DNA from: Neptunomonas sp.
GTDB taxonomy: Bacteria; Pseudomonadota; Gammaproteobacteria; Pseudomonadales; Balneatricaceae
NCBI RefSeq assembly: GCF_016744175.1
Contig: NZ_JADGEV010000019.1
Coordinates: 1-64,000, forward strand
Direction: 5' to 3'
DNA: 64,000 nucleotides
Part shown: piece after piece, positions 40,751 to 50,134 of the stretch
How positions within the stretch are numbered: the stretch's first letter is position 1
How the letters are laid out: every line of letters starts with the position of its first letter
Notes under the pieces: generated by a model
What the model was told of the DNA's origin: nothing
Seen by the model: only the letters and a program-made list of their open reading frames with translations
Databases searched by the model: none
Made by a program: the position numbers and the translations under genes

Positions 40751-42382
40751 ATGCCCAACCGCCTTATTTCAGCCCATGAAGCTGCACTTCTTATTGCAGA
40801 TAATGACACTATCGCAACCGCAGGCTTTATCGGAATTGGGTTTGCAGAATCACTCGCTAAAGCTATTGAGAAACGTTTCTTAACTACCGGCCACCCTAAT
40901 GGTCTTAACTTAGTGTATGCAGCAGGGCAAGGCGATGCCAAAAGCCGTGGACTGAACCGTTTTGGTCATGAAGGCATGCTTAAACGTGTCATTGGGGGAC
41001 ATTGGGGTTTAGCTCCGCGTCTTGGCAAGCTGGCGATTGATAATAAAATTGAAGCATATAATCTACCTCAAGGCGTTATTTGCCACCTATTTCGTGATAT
41101 TGCTGCAGGCAAACCTGGCACACTGACACACGTAGGACTGCATACATTTGTAGATCCCGAGCAAGATGGCGGAAAAATCAACCATCGCACACAAGAAGAT
41201 ATTGTTGAGCGATTAGAAATAGGCGGCTCCCCATTTCTATTATATAAAGCCTTCCCTATTAATATAGCACTGCTTCGCGGTACAACCGTTGATAAACAAG
41301 GGAATATATCGATGGAAAAAGAGGCGCTTCCATTAGAAGCGCTAGCAATAGCCCAAGCTGTTAAAAACAGCGGTGGCACTGTTATCGTACAAGTCGAAAG
41401 AACAACCGAGCTGCATCAAGTCACACCAGACCGCGTTCGCATTCCCGGCATTTTGGTGGACCATGTGGTGCTCTCTGAACCAGACGATCATCCACAAACA
41501 TTTGCTGAACATTACAATCCAGCTTATTGCGGTGAAATTAGAACCGGCAACCCGCTACAATCAATTCCTCTTTCAGCCAGAAAGGTCATTGGCCGACGTG
41601 CGTTAATGGAATTGCGTAAAGGATCAGTCGTCAACCTGGGTATTGGCATGCCAGAAATTATATCTCAAGTTGCTGCAGAAGAAGGCCGACTTAAAGAATT
41701 CACATTGACCGTTGAACCCGGCGGTATTGGAGGAGCTCCCGCCAGCGGTTTAAGCTTTGGAGCCGTAGCTAATGCCGATGCCATCATTGATCAACCCGCA
41801 CAATTTGATTTTTACGATGGAGGCGGTTTAGATCAGGCTTTTCTCGGTTTAGCGGAAGCAGGCCCACAAGGTCATATTAACGTCAGCCGTTTTGGCGAAC
41901 GTCTCGCCGGGTGCGGAGGGTTCATAAACATCACACAAAATACCCAAGATGTTTACTTTCTTGGTACATTTACCTCAGGCCCTCAAACACTTAAGATTCA
42001 CAACAATAAACTAATGGTCATTGATAACGGCCCCATCAAGAAATTTCTCGCTGCCGTAGAACAAATTACTTTTAACGGTCAATACGCCTTAGAAAAGCAG
42101 CAGAATGTTATGTTCATTACAGAAAGAGCTGTTTTCAAGTTAATACCAGAAGGGTTAAAACTGCTAGAGATTGCTCCCGGCGTTAACCTGCAAACTGATA
42201 TCCTTGATCAAATGGAGTTTGCTCCCATAATCGATGATGATTATGTATTAATGGACCCGCGCTTGTTTAACGACGGGCCTATGAACTTACAGCATGTGGG
42301 CAGCATGCCGATGCCACATATGCGCTCGGTGTGGAAACGCATGCTAGATAACACCGCAAAAGACCAAGAATTTACTATTTAA
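40751..42382 (+). CDS. Class I acyl-CoA:carboxylate CoA-transferase
   Basis: 543 residues, with both alpha-like and beta-like halves in one chain, as in propionate CoA-transferase (Pct) and YdiF. The first half holds GFIGIGFAESLAKAIEKRF. The second holds VNLGIGMPEIISQVA and the catalytic-glutamate block TVEPGGIGGAPASG (Glu near residue 322), then FGAVANADAIIDQP. It moves CoA between short-chain acids. The sigma-54 promoter and adjacent PAS activator suggest induction by a carboxylic acid or an energy/carbon signal. Alternative names are acetoacetate or butyrate CoA-transferase; the substrate is open. Confidence 0.9.
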   Translation: MPNRLISAHEAALLIADNDTIATAGFIGIGFAESLAKAIEKRFLTTGHPNGLNLVYAAGQGDAKSRGLNRFGHEGMLKRVIGGHWGLAPRLGKLAIDNKIEAYNLPQGVICHLFRDIAAGKPGTLTHVGLHTFVDPEQDGGKINHRTQEDIVERLEIGGSPFLLYKAFPINIALLRGTTVDKQGNISMEKEALPLEALAIAQAVKNSGGTVIVQVERTTELHQVTPDRVRIPGILVDHVVLSEPDDHPQTFAEHYNPAYCGEIRTGNPLQSIPLSARKVIGRRALMELRKGSVVNLGIGMPEIISQVAAEEGRLKEFTLTVEPGGIGGAPASGLSFGAVANADAIIDQPAQFDFYDGGGLDQAFLGLAEAGPQGHINVSRFGERLAGCGGFINITQNTQDVYFLGTFTSGPQTLKIHNNKLMVIDNGPIKKFLAAVEQITFNGQYALEKQQNVMFITERAVFKLIPEGLKLLEIAPGVNLQTDILDQMEFAPIIDDDYVLMDPRLFNDGPMNLQHVGSMPMPHMRSVWKRMLDNTAKDQEFTI

Positions 42383-42491
42383 TAAATGAAAAATATTTGT
42401 ATCTACCGCAAGTATTTCTCACTTTTTAATTTAGAGAACCCTAAAGCATGCTATCTTGCACGAACTGCTTCTTTCAAGCTGGAGCCTTTCT

Positions 42492-42983
42492 ATGCGCACA
42501 CTTACGCTTATCAGACATGCAAAATCAAGTTGGAAAAATCCTGATATTGAAGACTTTAATCGCCCTTTAAACAAACGTGGTAAGCGTGATTTACCCGCCA
42601 TGGCTGAGCGCCTCAAAATCGCAGGCTTTAATCCAGACAAATGTTTATCGAGCGGCGCTACTCGCGCTTACCTGACAGCAAAAGCTACCAGCAAACAGCT
42701 ACCTAACAAACCTGTCGTTGAAGTAATTCCTGAACTATATGACTCGTGTATGGAGACACTACTTAACATATTACAGCGCCACTCGGACAAAGATCATCAC
42801 ATCATACTGTTTGGCCATAACCCAGGTTTACAACGTCTAGGAGAATACTTAAGCGCAGAGAGGGTTAACAACCTTCCCACCTGCGGTGTTATGCATATTC
42901 AACTGGGTGTTACCTGCTGGTCAGAACTGACGGAGTCATGTGGGACACTGCTCTGGTTCGATTATCCAAAACTACATCAATAA
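42492..42983 (+). CDS. sixA: SixA-type histidine phosphatase
   Basis: 163 residues from the ATG at 42492 (GGAG 8 bases upstream; a 12-residue extension is rejected). The histidine-phosphatase signature LIRHAKSSW is at the N-terminus, with the second catalytic His in FGHNPGLQRLGEY. The family removes phosphate from the HPt domain of ArcB-type kinases or from PTS components. The C-terminus is near the normal length. It stands alone between the CoA-transferase and the AEC transporter gene. The true target is not shown here. Confidence 0.87.
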   Translation: MRTLTLIRHAKSSWKNPDIEDFNRPLNKRGKRDLPAMAERLKIAGFNPDKCLSSGATRAYLTAKATSKQLPNKPVVEVIPELYDSCMETLLNILQRHSDKDHHIILFGHNPGLQRLGEYLSAERVNNLPTCGVMHIQLGVTCWSELTESCGTLLWFDYPKLHQ

Positions 42984-43067
42984 GCCATTCAGCCACGCGG
43001 TATTGCATAGCGCTTAAGCCTCGACAACAGTATTATCTTGCCTCCATTTATTTATAAGGAGCCCTAC

Positions 43068-44024
43068 GTGGCGCTTTATCTTGATACATTGGCTTTTACC
43101 GCTAACATTGTGGCTCCTATTTTTTTCATTGTATTTATGGGTGTGCTATTAAAACGCACGTCCCTTATTGATGACGCATTTGTGAGCACTGGTTCCAAAC
43201 TGGTGTTTATGATCACTTTACCAACGCTTGTTTTTATGAGCATCGCCAGAACAGACTTTCAGGCAGTTTTTAACCCGGCACAACTCAGCTACGTGGCCGC
43301 TGGAACACTCATCACATTTATAGCTATCTGGTGGTTAGCAAAGCATTGGATTAAGAAACCTGAAGATCTAGGCGTCTTTATTCAAGGAGCCTTTCGCAGT
43401 AACTATGGCATTATAGGCTTAGCAGTAAGCTTCAATTTATTTGGTCAAACAGGTTTAGCCCAAGCCTCTCTGTTACTTGCATTGGTTATCCCTGTTTATA
43501 ACGTTTTATCCATAATTGCTCTCGCATTACCGATGAAAAACAATAATGCCTTATCACTGTCCGGTGTCATTTTAGAGATCCTAAAAAACCCGTTAATTAT
43601 CGCCGTATTACTTGCTCTACCTTTTTCCTATTTTGGATTCTCGTTACCCGAAGTTATTGACCGCACTGGACGTTACTTTGCCAACCTTACACTCCCCTTA
43701 GCACTACTCACTATTGGCGCTACATTAAACTTAAAAAGCCTAAAAAACACATCATTTCAGGCATTTTGGGCTACTGCGACTAAGTTACTGATTCTACCGA
43801 TTGTTCTCACACTAGGCGCCTGGCAAGCTGGTTTCAATAACCAAGATTTGGTACTAATGTTTGTTCTTTTCGGGTGCCCTACTGCAGCGGCTAGTTTCGT
43901 CATGGCAAAAGCCATGGGGGGTAACGCTCAACTGGCCGCTAATATTATCTTAACAACGACTATCGGTTCAGTATTCACACTAAGTAGTGGTATTTACCTG
44001 ATGAAAATTTTAGAGGTCATCTAG
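43068..44024 (+). CDS. AEC-family (auxin efflux carrier-like) permease
   Basis: 318 residues from a GTG at 43068, chosen because AAGGAG lies 8 bases upstream; an ATG at 43038 lacks a good site. About ten hydrophobic segments, with the typical early block NIVAPIFFIVFMGVLLKRTSLI, the conserved GAFRSNYGIIGLAV and GCPTAAASFVMAKAMGGN near the end. AEC proteins move malate, malonate or similar organic acids. It overlaps no gene, but the ankyrin gene follows after 2 bases, so the two are probably co-transcribed. The substrate is unknown. Confidence 0.87.
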   Translation: MALYLDTLAFTANIVAPIFFIVFMGVLLKRTSLIDDAFVSTGSKLVFMITLPTLVFMSIARTDFQAVFNPAQLSYVAAGTLITFIAIWWLAKHWIKKPEDLGVFIQGAFRSNYGIIGLAVSFNLFGQTGLAQASLLLALVIPVYNVLSIIALALPMKNNNALSLSGVILEILKNPLIIAVLLALPFSYFGFSLPEVIDRTGRYFANLTLPLALLTIGATLNLKSLKNTSFQAFWATATKLLILPIVLTLGAWQAGFNNQDLVLMFVLFGCPTAAASFVMAKAMGGNAQLAANIILTTTIGSVFTLSSGIYLMKILEVI

Positions 44025-44026
44025 CT

Positions 44027-44650
44027 ATGCTAGCGTTGTTCAAAAAACAAAAAAAATCCAAACTATTTAAGTCAATTGAAACAGGAGATTTAGCCTTTCT
44101 TGCTAAGCGGCTTAAAAGTGTTGGACCTGCAGAGCTAAACAACTCAACAGAACAACATTGCAGCGCCATCGAGACCGCTATCCTTGCCAATCAACCTAAA
44201 GCCCTTGCTATGGTCATTGCTGCGGGAGCTAAAATTGAGCAACGCTCATCAACCAATGAGCCCTACTTGCTCATGGCTCTCAAACAAGAACAAAGCCTAC
44301 CTCTCATCAATGCACTACTACAATCAGGCGCGAGTACTGAGCATAAGCTAAAGGACGCAGACACGTATTTAATAGCAGCCTGTTTTAAGCACTGTTCTAG
44401 CACAGAGCTGATGCTGCATCTGAGCCGTTTTATCGAGTATGGGATTAACCTCAACCAAGTAGACTCTCAAGGAATGTGCGCACTGGATTATGCTCTAGTG
44501 GATCAAAATATAGAGCTTCTTAATTTTTTAATTGCTTCAGGTATTCAAACACCGGCGCAGTGGCCAACATCATTACCTGAAGAACTGACGCAGCATTTAA
44601 AGCGTTCTGTTGATGACTTGCGCATCAGACAGATGTTTTTAGGCCAATAA
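44027..44650 (+). CDS. Ankyrin-repeat protein
   Basis: 207 residues with about four or five degenerate ankyrin repeats: SAIETAILANQPKALAMVIAAGA, PLINALLQSGASTEHKL, MLHLSRFIEYGINLNQVDSQG and CALDYALVDQNIELLNFLIASG. There is no signal peptide, so it is cytoplasmic. Two bases separate it from the AEC permease gene. It is convergent with the HTH regulator across 5 bases. It probably mediates protein-protein contact; no partner can be named. Confidence 0.82.
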   Translation: MLALFKKQKKSKLFKSIETGDLAFLAKRLKSVGPAELNNSTEQHCSAIETAILANQPKALAMVIAAGAKIEQRSSTNEPYLLMALKQEQSLPLINALLQSGASTEHKLKDADTYLIAACFKHCSSTELMLHLSRFIEYGINLNQVDSQGMCALDYALVDQNIELLNFLIASGIQTPAQWPTSLPEELTQHLKRSVDDLRIRQMFLGQ

Positions 44651-44655
44651 AAGCA

Positions 44656-45468
44656 TTATGCACGTGCAGTAAAATGCCAATCAGACTCATCCATCTGATT
44701 ACGTACCGACACTTTAACAGATTCATCAATTGCATCATCACTCAACTCATATAGACCACAGAGCCCTAGTGCTTTTCGAATGTCGACTTGCAACCCTAAA
44801 TACTCCATAACCACACGGGCGCAGCTCGGTTTTCTCACCCCGTTTGCAGGCACTCCAATTCTTAAACCATTTAAACGACTAATGCGGTTTTTATAGCTCG
44901 GGGTCAGCACGGTTTCTGTTATTTCATTTGTCGCCAGCGCTTCATAATCTATCATGAAAATACGGTCAGTCAGAAATAGCGCCATACCGAGATATTTACT
45001 GTGAAATGCGGCTTCAGACGGGCTTTCCTTTAACCGTTCAGTGCGCTGGTAATAATACGCATCGTCTCGTTTTTCAATACATATCAAGTTCCGAAGTATC
45101 TTACCCGGGCATGCCATCGACATGTAGTATTCGAAATAGTATCCCACGTACTTCTCCATTTGAGCCGAACTTGCATGACTCAATGCCTGAAGATGACCAT
45201 CTTCGACTCTCGGTAGACCTGAAGAAGTAACCACTTTCGGACGGACTTGAATAAGGCGTTCAAACTGAGCGACAGGAAGCAATAGCTCATACTCCTCTAC
45301 ACCAAAAAAATCACAGAGTTTTCGCATAGTCTTTGGTGAGGGCTTATAACGGCCGCTTAAGTACCGATTAAACTGTGTACGATTAAGATTCAGGCGTCGG
45401 CACACATCAGCAATCGAGTCATAATAACTGCAGAGTAATTTAAGATTGCTGGACAAATCCTGGTACAT
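44656..45468 (-). CDS. HTH regulator divergent from the aspartase-like/ansA pair
   Basis: 270 residues from the ATG at 45468, which has an AGGG site; an upstream in-frame ATG at 45573 would reach into the divergent promoter region and is less likely. Residues about 15-65 form an XRE-type helix-turn-helix (IADVCRRLNLNRTQFNRYLSG). The remaining 200 residues (RVVMEYLGLQVDIRKALG among others) are an effector domain I do not recognise. It diverges from the aspartase-like gene across 160 bases, the usual arrangement for a local regulator. It has no nearby second target. Confidence 0.75.
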   Translation of the reverse strand: MYQDLSSNLKLLCSYYDSIADVCRRLNLNRTQFNRYLSGRYKPSPKTMRKLCDFFGVEEYELLLPVAQFERLIQVRPKVVTSSGLPRVEDGHLQALSHASSAQMEKYVGYYFEYYMSMACPGKILRNLICIEKRDDAYYYQRTERLKESPSEAAFHSKYLGMALFLTDRIFMIDYEALATNEITETVLTPSYKNRISRLNGLRIGVPANGVRKPSCARVVMEYLGLQVDIRKALGLCGLYELSDDAIDESVKVSVRNQMDESDWHFTARA

Positions 45469-45628
45469 ATACACAGCCCTTAATTTAGATACTTTTATTA
45501 TAGTGGCGCTGAATGATGCATTACAAGCAGCACCCTGCATCAGATACTGCATCAATGCCCAATAGATAGACACTACTTAAGTATGGTTGAATGGTATTTC
45601 ATCTATTTTATAAAGAGCTAATCACCCA

Positions 45629-46948
45629 ATGCACAACAGAACAGAACATGATTCATTAGGTGATGAAACGCTTCCCAATAATGCTTGGTACGGCATCCAG
45701 ACTTTACGCGCACTGCGAAACTTCAACACGTCTGGCGTACCTATTCACCACTTCCAAGACCTCATCAATACGTTAACCATGGTGAAGGAAGCATCCGCTG
45801 AAGCGAATCATGAACTAGGGCTACTCAGCAGCAAAAAAGCCAATGCAATTCGTCAAGCATGCATGCGTATTCGTGAAGGGGAGCTACATAACCAATTCGT
45901 TGTTGATTTAATTCAGGGCGGAGCCGGCACATCCACTAATATGAACGCCAATGAAGTCATTGCTAACCTCGCCCTTTCTGTTATGGGACACGAAAAAGGT
46001 GAATACCAATACTTACACCCTAACAATGATGTCAACAAATCTCAGTCAGCCAATGATGCTTATGCAACAGCTACACGTTTATCTATAGTATTGAGCACAC
46101 AAACGCTGACACACGCACTCTCTTCCATTAAAAAAAGCCTCAAAACGAAGTCTGAAGAGTTTGCTCAAACGCCTCTAATAAGAAGTGCACACTTACAAGA
46201 TACTGTAATAAAAATGTTAGGAAGTGAGTTTAAGGACTTCACGCTATCTCTTGAAAAAGAGATAGTGAATATACAAAGCGCCTGTACCCAGCTTTGTGCA
46301 GTTAACCTTGATAGCACATCGCACGACCATGCGAATAATACTCATCCTGATTATTCGCAATCAGCAATAAAACACCTTACACGCATTTCATCTCTACCCA
46401 TCACACCAGAAAAAGGCTCGACTGATAACGAATCCAGTATGGAAGTATTTGTAAAGATCTCTGCTATCCAAAGAAAATTAGCAATAAAGCTTTCCAAGAT
46501 TTGTAGTGAAATATGCATACTATCTAACGACCCACTAACAAACTTTAATGAGATCAACCTTCCGGTCGCACAAGCAGGCTCATCACTCGTACCAGGTGTA
46601 TCCAGCCCCGTCATTCCCGAGGCCGTTAGCCAAACTGCTTTTCAAGTCATTGGGCATGATGTCACTGTTTGCATGGCCGCAGAAGCAGGCTCCCAACAAC
46701 TCAACGCAATGGAGCCTGTCATTATCTACAACATTCTTAACTCCATGAAAATGCTGAGCTCTGCTATATACATGTTGGACCACCGCTGTATCCGTGGCAT
46801 AACTTCCAATAACCCTCCCATTCAGCTCAACATTCCTGATAATCGTCTACTCGCAGCACTCATGCCAACTCTCAGCTATGGAACTCATCCTCTAAATCAT
46901 CTAAGCTCGGCAGCCGCAAATACTAGCCCCATGAAAACGGCTATATAA
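45629..46948 (+). CDS. Aspartase-like protein with degenerate active site
   Basis: 439 residues of the aspartase/fumarase fold. The N-terminal blocks are intact (LPNNAWYGIQTLRALRNF, then GAGTSTNMNANEVIANLA and HPNNDVNKSQS). The signature loop GSSxMPxKxN reads GSSLVPGVSS. By numbering that matches Bacillus aspartase in register, Ser318 and Thr101 are kept, while Thr141, Thr187, Lys324 and Asn326 are Ala, Ala, Val and Ser. Lys324 and its neighbours bind the substrate carboxylates. The C-terminal domain is short. It lies 22 bases before ansA. It may be a pseudoenzyme or have a changed substrate; a simple aspartase role is doubtful. Confidence 0.8.
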   Translation: MHNRTEHDSLGDETLPNNAWYGIQTLRALRNFNTSGVPIHHFQDLINTLTMVKEASAEANHELGLLSSKKANAIRQACMRIREGELHNQFVVDLIQGGAGTSTNMNANEVIANLALSVMGHEKGEYQYLHPNNDVNKSQSANDAYATATRLSIVLSTQTLTHALSSIKKSLKTKSEEFAQTPLIRSAHLQDTVIKMLGSEFKDFTLSLEKEIVNIQSACTQLCAVNLDSTSHDHANNTHPDYSQSAIKHLTRISSLPITPEKGSTDNESSMEVFVKISAIQRKLAIKLSKICSEICILSNDPLTNFNEINLPVAQAGSSLVPGVSSPVIPEAVSQTAFQVIGHDVTVCMAAEAGSQQLNAMEPVIIYNILNSMKMLSSAIYMLDHRCIRGITSNNPPIQLNIPDNRLLAALMPTLSYGTHPLNHLSSAAANTSPMKTAI

Positions 46949-46970
46949 TTACATTTAATGAGGCCGTCAA

Positions 46971-48011
46971 ATGAATAAGTCCCGTGTTCTAATTATCTAT
47001 ACTGGCGGTACCATTGGAATGTGGCCTTCCGAATCTGGCTACGTACCTCAAGGGGGATTCAATGAGCTTTTAGAGCAGCGACTCAATAAAGTATCCATTT
47101 CAGCTCTCCAGCCTTTCGATATTATTGAGCTCGACAAACTCATTGATAGCTCAAATATTGTCCCTGCTGATTGGGCTACTCTGGCTAAGCTTATCGAACT
47201 TCATTACGAAAAATATGATGGTTTCGTCATTCTTCACGGCACTGACACCATGGCCTACACAGCCTCGGCGCTCTCTTTTATGCTTATAGGCCTAAGCAAA
47301 CCAGTAATACTAACTGGCTCTCAAATTCCTTTGGCTCAACCAAGAACCGATGCCACGAACAACTTATTAAATGCGATTGAGTTCGCACGAGAGCCTGATA
47401 ACAAAGAAGTCTGCATCTGCTTCGACGACCAGCTATTAAGGGGAAACCGTGCTAAAAAGATTCACACTTCTTCGTTGCGCGCTTTTTCATCTCCAAATTT
47501 TAATGTTTTAGGCCAATCGGGCATTCAAGCTGAACTCTGCCCTACCACTTTAGAGAATACTCAGCAGATTCAAGAATCACAAAAAAGCACACCTCAATTC
47601 AAAACACCCGATTGTTGCACGCACCACGTTGCACAACTCCACCTCTACCCTGGCATTAGCGACGCTCAATTAGTAGCAGTATTAGATAATCCAGATATAA
47701 AAGGGGTTGTTATGCTGAGTTACGGGGCAGGAAACCCTCCAGATAATAATCACTGCATGATGTCCCTACTAGAGAAAGCAAATAATCGCGGGGTTATAAT
47801 CGTCAACTTAACTCTGTGCCACTCCGGCAAAGTGATACAAGGATCTTATGCCACTGGAGCCCGCCTCAATCAATTAGGCGTAATTCCAGGTGCTGACATG
47901 ACAGTTGAAGCGGCTTATACAAAGCTACTTTTTTTATTAGCTACCGAAAAAAGTACCGAGCACATCAAAACATTGATGTCGTCTTCTCTTTGCGGAGAGG
48001 TAACGCTGTAA
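46971..48011 (+). CDS. ansA: Type I L-asparaginase
   Basis: 346 residues without a signal peptide, so cytoplasmic, of AnsA type. The first catalytic Thr is in IYTGGTIGMWPS and the second in LHGTDTMAYTASAL; the Lys of the catalytic set follows in the RGNRAKKIH region. It hydrolyses L-asparagine to aspartate and ammonia. It lies 22 bases after the aspartase-like gene and is probably co-transcribed with it. In E. coli and Bacillus, asparaginase and aspartase act in sequence, which makes the degenerate partner notable. Confidence 0.93.
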   Translation: MNKSRVLIIYTGGTIGMWPSESGYVPQGGFNELLEQRLNKVSISALQPFDIIELDKLIDSSNIVPADWATLAKLIELHYEKYDGFVILHGTDTMAYTASALSFMLIGLSKPVILTGSQIPLAQPRTDATNNLLNAIEFAREPDNKEVCICFDDQLLRGNRAKKIHTSSLRAFSSPNFNVLGQSGIQAELCPTTLENTQQIQESQKSTPQFKTPDCCTHHVAQLHLYPGISDAQLVAVLDNPDIKGVVMLSYGAGNPPDNNHCMMSLLEKANNRGVIIVNLTLCHSGKVIQGSYATGARLNQLGVIPGADMTVEAAYTKLLFLLATEKSTEHIKTLMSSSLCGEVTL

Positions 48012-48036
48012 TAGAAACGATGAAACCACAAAAGCT

Positions 48037-48459
48037 TTATGAAACTTTTGATATACCCAAGCGCGGAATTTCAATAGCAGGGCAACGATCCATAATCACA
48101 TCAAGCCCTGCTGCTTCAGCTCGGTCAGCAGCAGGCTGATTAATCACGCCAAGTTGCATCCATACCGATTTAGCACCAATGCTAATCGCATCATCAACTG
48201 CGCTAGCAGCCGCTTCTGAGTTGCGGAATATATCCACTAAATCAACAGTCTCAGTAATATCATGCAATGACGCTACAATTGTTTGGCCATGCAACTTCTG
48301 CCCCGTTTTCAATGGATTAACAGGGATAACCTGATAGCCTTGATTAAGTAGGAAAGCCATAACCCGATAACTGGCACGCTCAGGCTTTGGGCTAGCACCA
48401 ACAAGTGCAACAACCCGACTTTTTTCAAGAATACGCTTTACCTTTTCTATCTCACTCAC
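48037..48459 (-). CDS. CoA-binding domain protein (YccU-like)
   Basis: 140 residues with a Rossmann CoA_binding fold: [21 protein letters not shown] at the start, QVIPVNPLK in the middle, and [21 protein letters not shown] before the end. The family is small, widespread and without a firm function. It overlaps moeB by 4 bases (ATGA) and is the last gene of the hemA-prfA-prmC-moeB series. It converges with ansA across 25 bases that hold only a weak AT-rich hairpin. Confidence 0.88.
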   Translation of the reverse strand: MSEIEKVKRILEKSRVVALVGASPKPERASYRVMAFLLNQGYQVIPVNPLKTGQKLHGQTIVASLHDITETVDLVDIFRNSEAAASAVDDAISIGAKSVWMQLGVINQPAADRAEAAGLDVIMDRCPAIEIPRLGISKVS

Positions 48460-49217
48460 GCCTTAACCTCCTTATTGTTGCATACTGGACAAGCAGGATC
48501 TTGCTTCAGTTTAAGCGAACGCCATTCCATATGCTTTGCATCCAACAGTAACAACCGTCCTGTCAACGTTGTGCCGATATTAGCCAACACCTTAAGAGCC
48601 TCTAAGGCCTGCATAGAACCAATAATACCTACCAATGGAGAAAGTACGCCAGATTCAGAGCAAGTAAGCGTTTCATTATCGCCTTCTGTATACAAACACT
48701 GATAACAGGGACTTCCTTCAACACCCGGCTGATAAACCGCAATTTGGCCTTCCATACGAATAGCAGCACCTGAAACCAGTGGTTTTTTATGCTCAACACA
48801 AGCCTGGTTCGCAGCAAAGCGTGTTGAAAAATTATCTGTACAATCCAGCACCAAATCAACATGGGCCACTAATGCTTTTAATCCATCAGAATCTAAGCGC
48901 TCTGCTCGCGTCACAACATTAATATCTGGATTAATTTCTCGCAACATCTGTGCGGCCGAGTCTACTTTATTCATTCCGATGCGAGCCGTAGTATGAACAA
49001 CTTGACGCTGCAGATTCGAAAGATCAACCTGATCATCATCTACCAACACCAACTCACCGATGCCGGCAGCCGCCAAATAAAGCGCCACAGGGCTACCCAA
49101 TCCACCCAAGCCTATAATGAGTACCTTGGAAGCTAACCAGCGCTCCTGACCATCAATATCCACATCAGGCAACATAATTTGGCGACTATAGCGTAGCAAC
49201 TGTTCATCACTTAGCAT
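48456..49217 (-). CDS. moeB: Molybdopterin-synthase adenylyltransferase-type (ThiF/MoeB) protein
   Basis: 253 residues from the ATG at 49217, which has GGAG upstream; a GTG six codons earlier is less likely. Nucleotide motif [19 protein letters not shown] is near residue 33. The adenylation Asp/Asn region reads [11 protein letters not shown]. Two zinc pairs are visible (CYQCL and CPVC). It activates the C-terminal glycine of a ubiquitin-like sulfur carrier such as MoaD or ThiS. In the hemA-prfA-prmC neighbourhood it is normally annotated moeB; it may serve either carrier. Confidence 0.92.
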   Translation of the reverse strand: MLSDEQLLRYSRQIMLPDVDIDGQERWLASKVLIIGLGGLGSPVALYLAAAGIGELVLVDDDQVDLSNLQRQVVHTTARIGMNKVDSAAQMLREINPDINVVTRAERLDSDGLKALVAHVDLVLDCTDNFSTRFAANQACVEHKKPLVSGAAIRMEGQIAVYQPGVEGSPCYQCLYTEGDNETLTCSESGVLSPLVGIIGSMQALEALKVLANIGTTLTGRLLLLDAKHMEWRSLKLKQDPACPVCNNKEVKA

Positions 49218-49277
49218 GCTTCTTTTCTCCAGCACCTTAGTTTATCTAATAGCCATCAAATGCATTATGACCATAAC

Positions 49278-50123
49278 TTATTTTATCCAACAGCCTAAGG
49301 TGACACGATCGTTGCCTGCATAATCCTGACAAGTGCTTACCTGTTCATAGCCTTGCTCAGAAAACAACTGCCTCACAGCAGCCCCTTGCTGATATCCGTG
49401 CTCAAACAATAGCCACCCATTAACCATAAGATACTCTGCTGCAGCACTAATAATATGTCGAATGTCCGATAGACCTTCATCATCAGCCACTAACGCACTG
49501 CGTGGCTCAAAACGAACATCACCTTGATCAAGATGCTCATCCATTGGATCTATATACGGAGGGTTGCTCACTATCATGTCAAAAAGCCCAGAGAGAGGTT
49601 CAAGCCAACTGCCCTGAACAAAACTTACCTGAGCCAAACCTAACCTTTTTTGGTTTCGTTGCGCCAGCGTAACCGCCGCATCAATACGATCACACCCCCA
49701 TATTTCCCATGCAGGTCTTTCACTGGCTAAAGCTAAAGCAATAGCACCTGTGCCTGTGCCTAGATCAGCTACTCTCAGCGATCTATTAGAAAACGGAGTA
49801 TTAACAAAGAGGGATAAAGCTGTTTCCACCAATACTTCTGTATCGGCACGGGGAATGAGAGTGTCAGTTGAGACTTCAATATCTAATGTCCAAAAAGCCT
49901 GAGTACCCAAAATATAGGCAATAGGCTCACCTTTAGAGCGTCGCGCCATCAGTGCAAAGAACTGCTGTTGCTCACTCATCAAAAGCTGCTTTTCAGGCCA
50001 GGTCATCAAGTAGCTCGTGGGCTTACCCAACACATGACATAACAGCAGTTCAGCATCCAACCGAGACGAGTCACTGACCTCTTCTAACTGTTTCGAGTAT
50101 AATATCGCCTCAGCAATTTGCAT
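49278..50123 (-). CDS. prmC: Peptide chain release factor N5-glutamine methyltransferase
   Basis: 281 residues. SAM motif I is VADLGTGTGAIALALA, and the catalytic motif is VSNPPYIDP, which holds the release-factor Gln side chain. It methylates the Gln of the GGQ motif in RF1 and RF2. The N-terminal helical domain (LLCHVLGKPTSYL) is the release-factor binding part. It lies 11 bases after prfA, its own substrate gene, as in most gammaproteobacteria. Confidence 0.95.
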   Translation of the reverse strand: MQIAEAILYSKQLEEVSDSSRLDAELLLCHVLGKPTSYLMTWPEKQLLMSEQQQFFALMARRSKGEPIAYILGTQAFWTLDIEVSTDTLIPRADTEVLVETALSLFVNTPFSNRSLRVADLGTGTGAIALALASERPAWEIWGCDRIDAAVTLAQRNQKRLGLAQVSFVQGSWLEPLSGLFDMIVSNPPYIDPMDEHLDQGDVRFEPRSALVADDEGLSDIRHIISAAAEYLMVNGWLLFEHGYQQGAAVRQLFSEQGYEQVSTCQDYAGNDRVTLGCWIK

Positions 50124-50134
50124 GGTCGCCCCTA

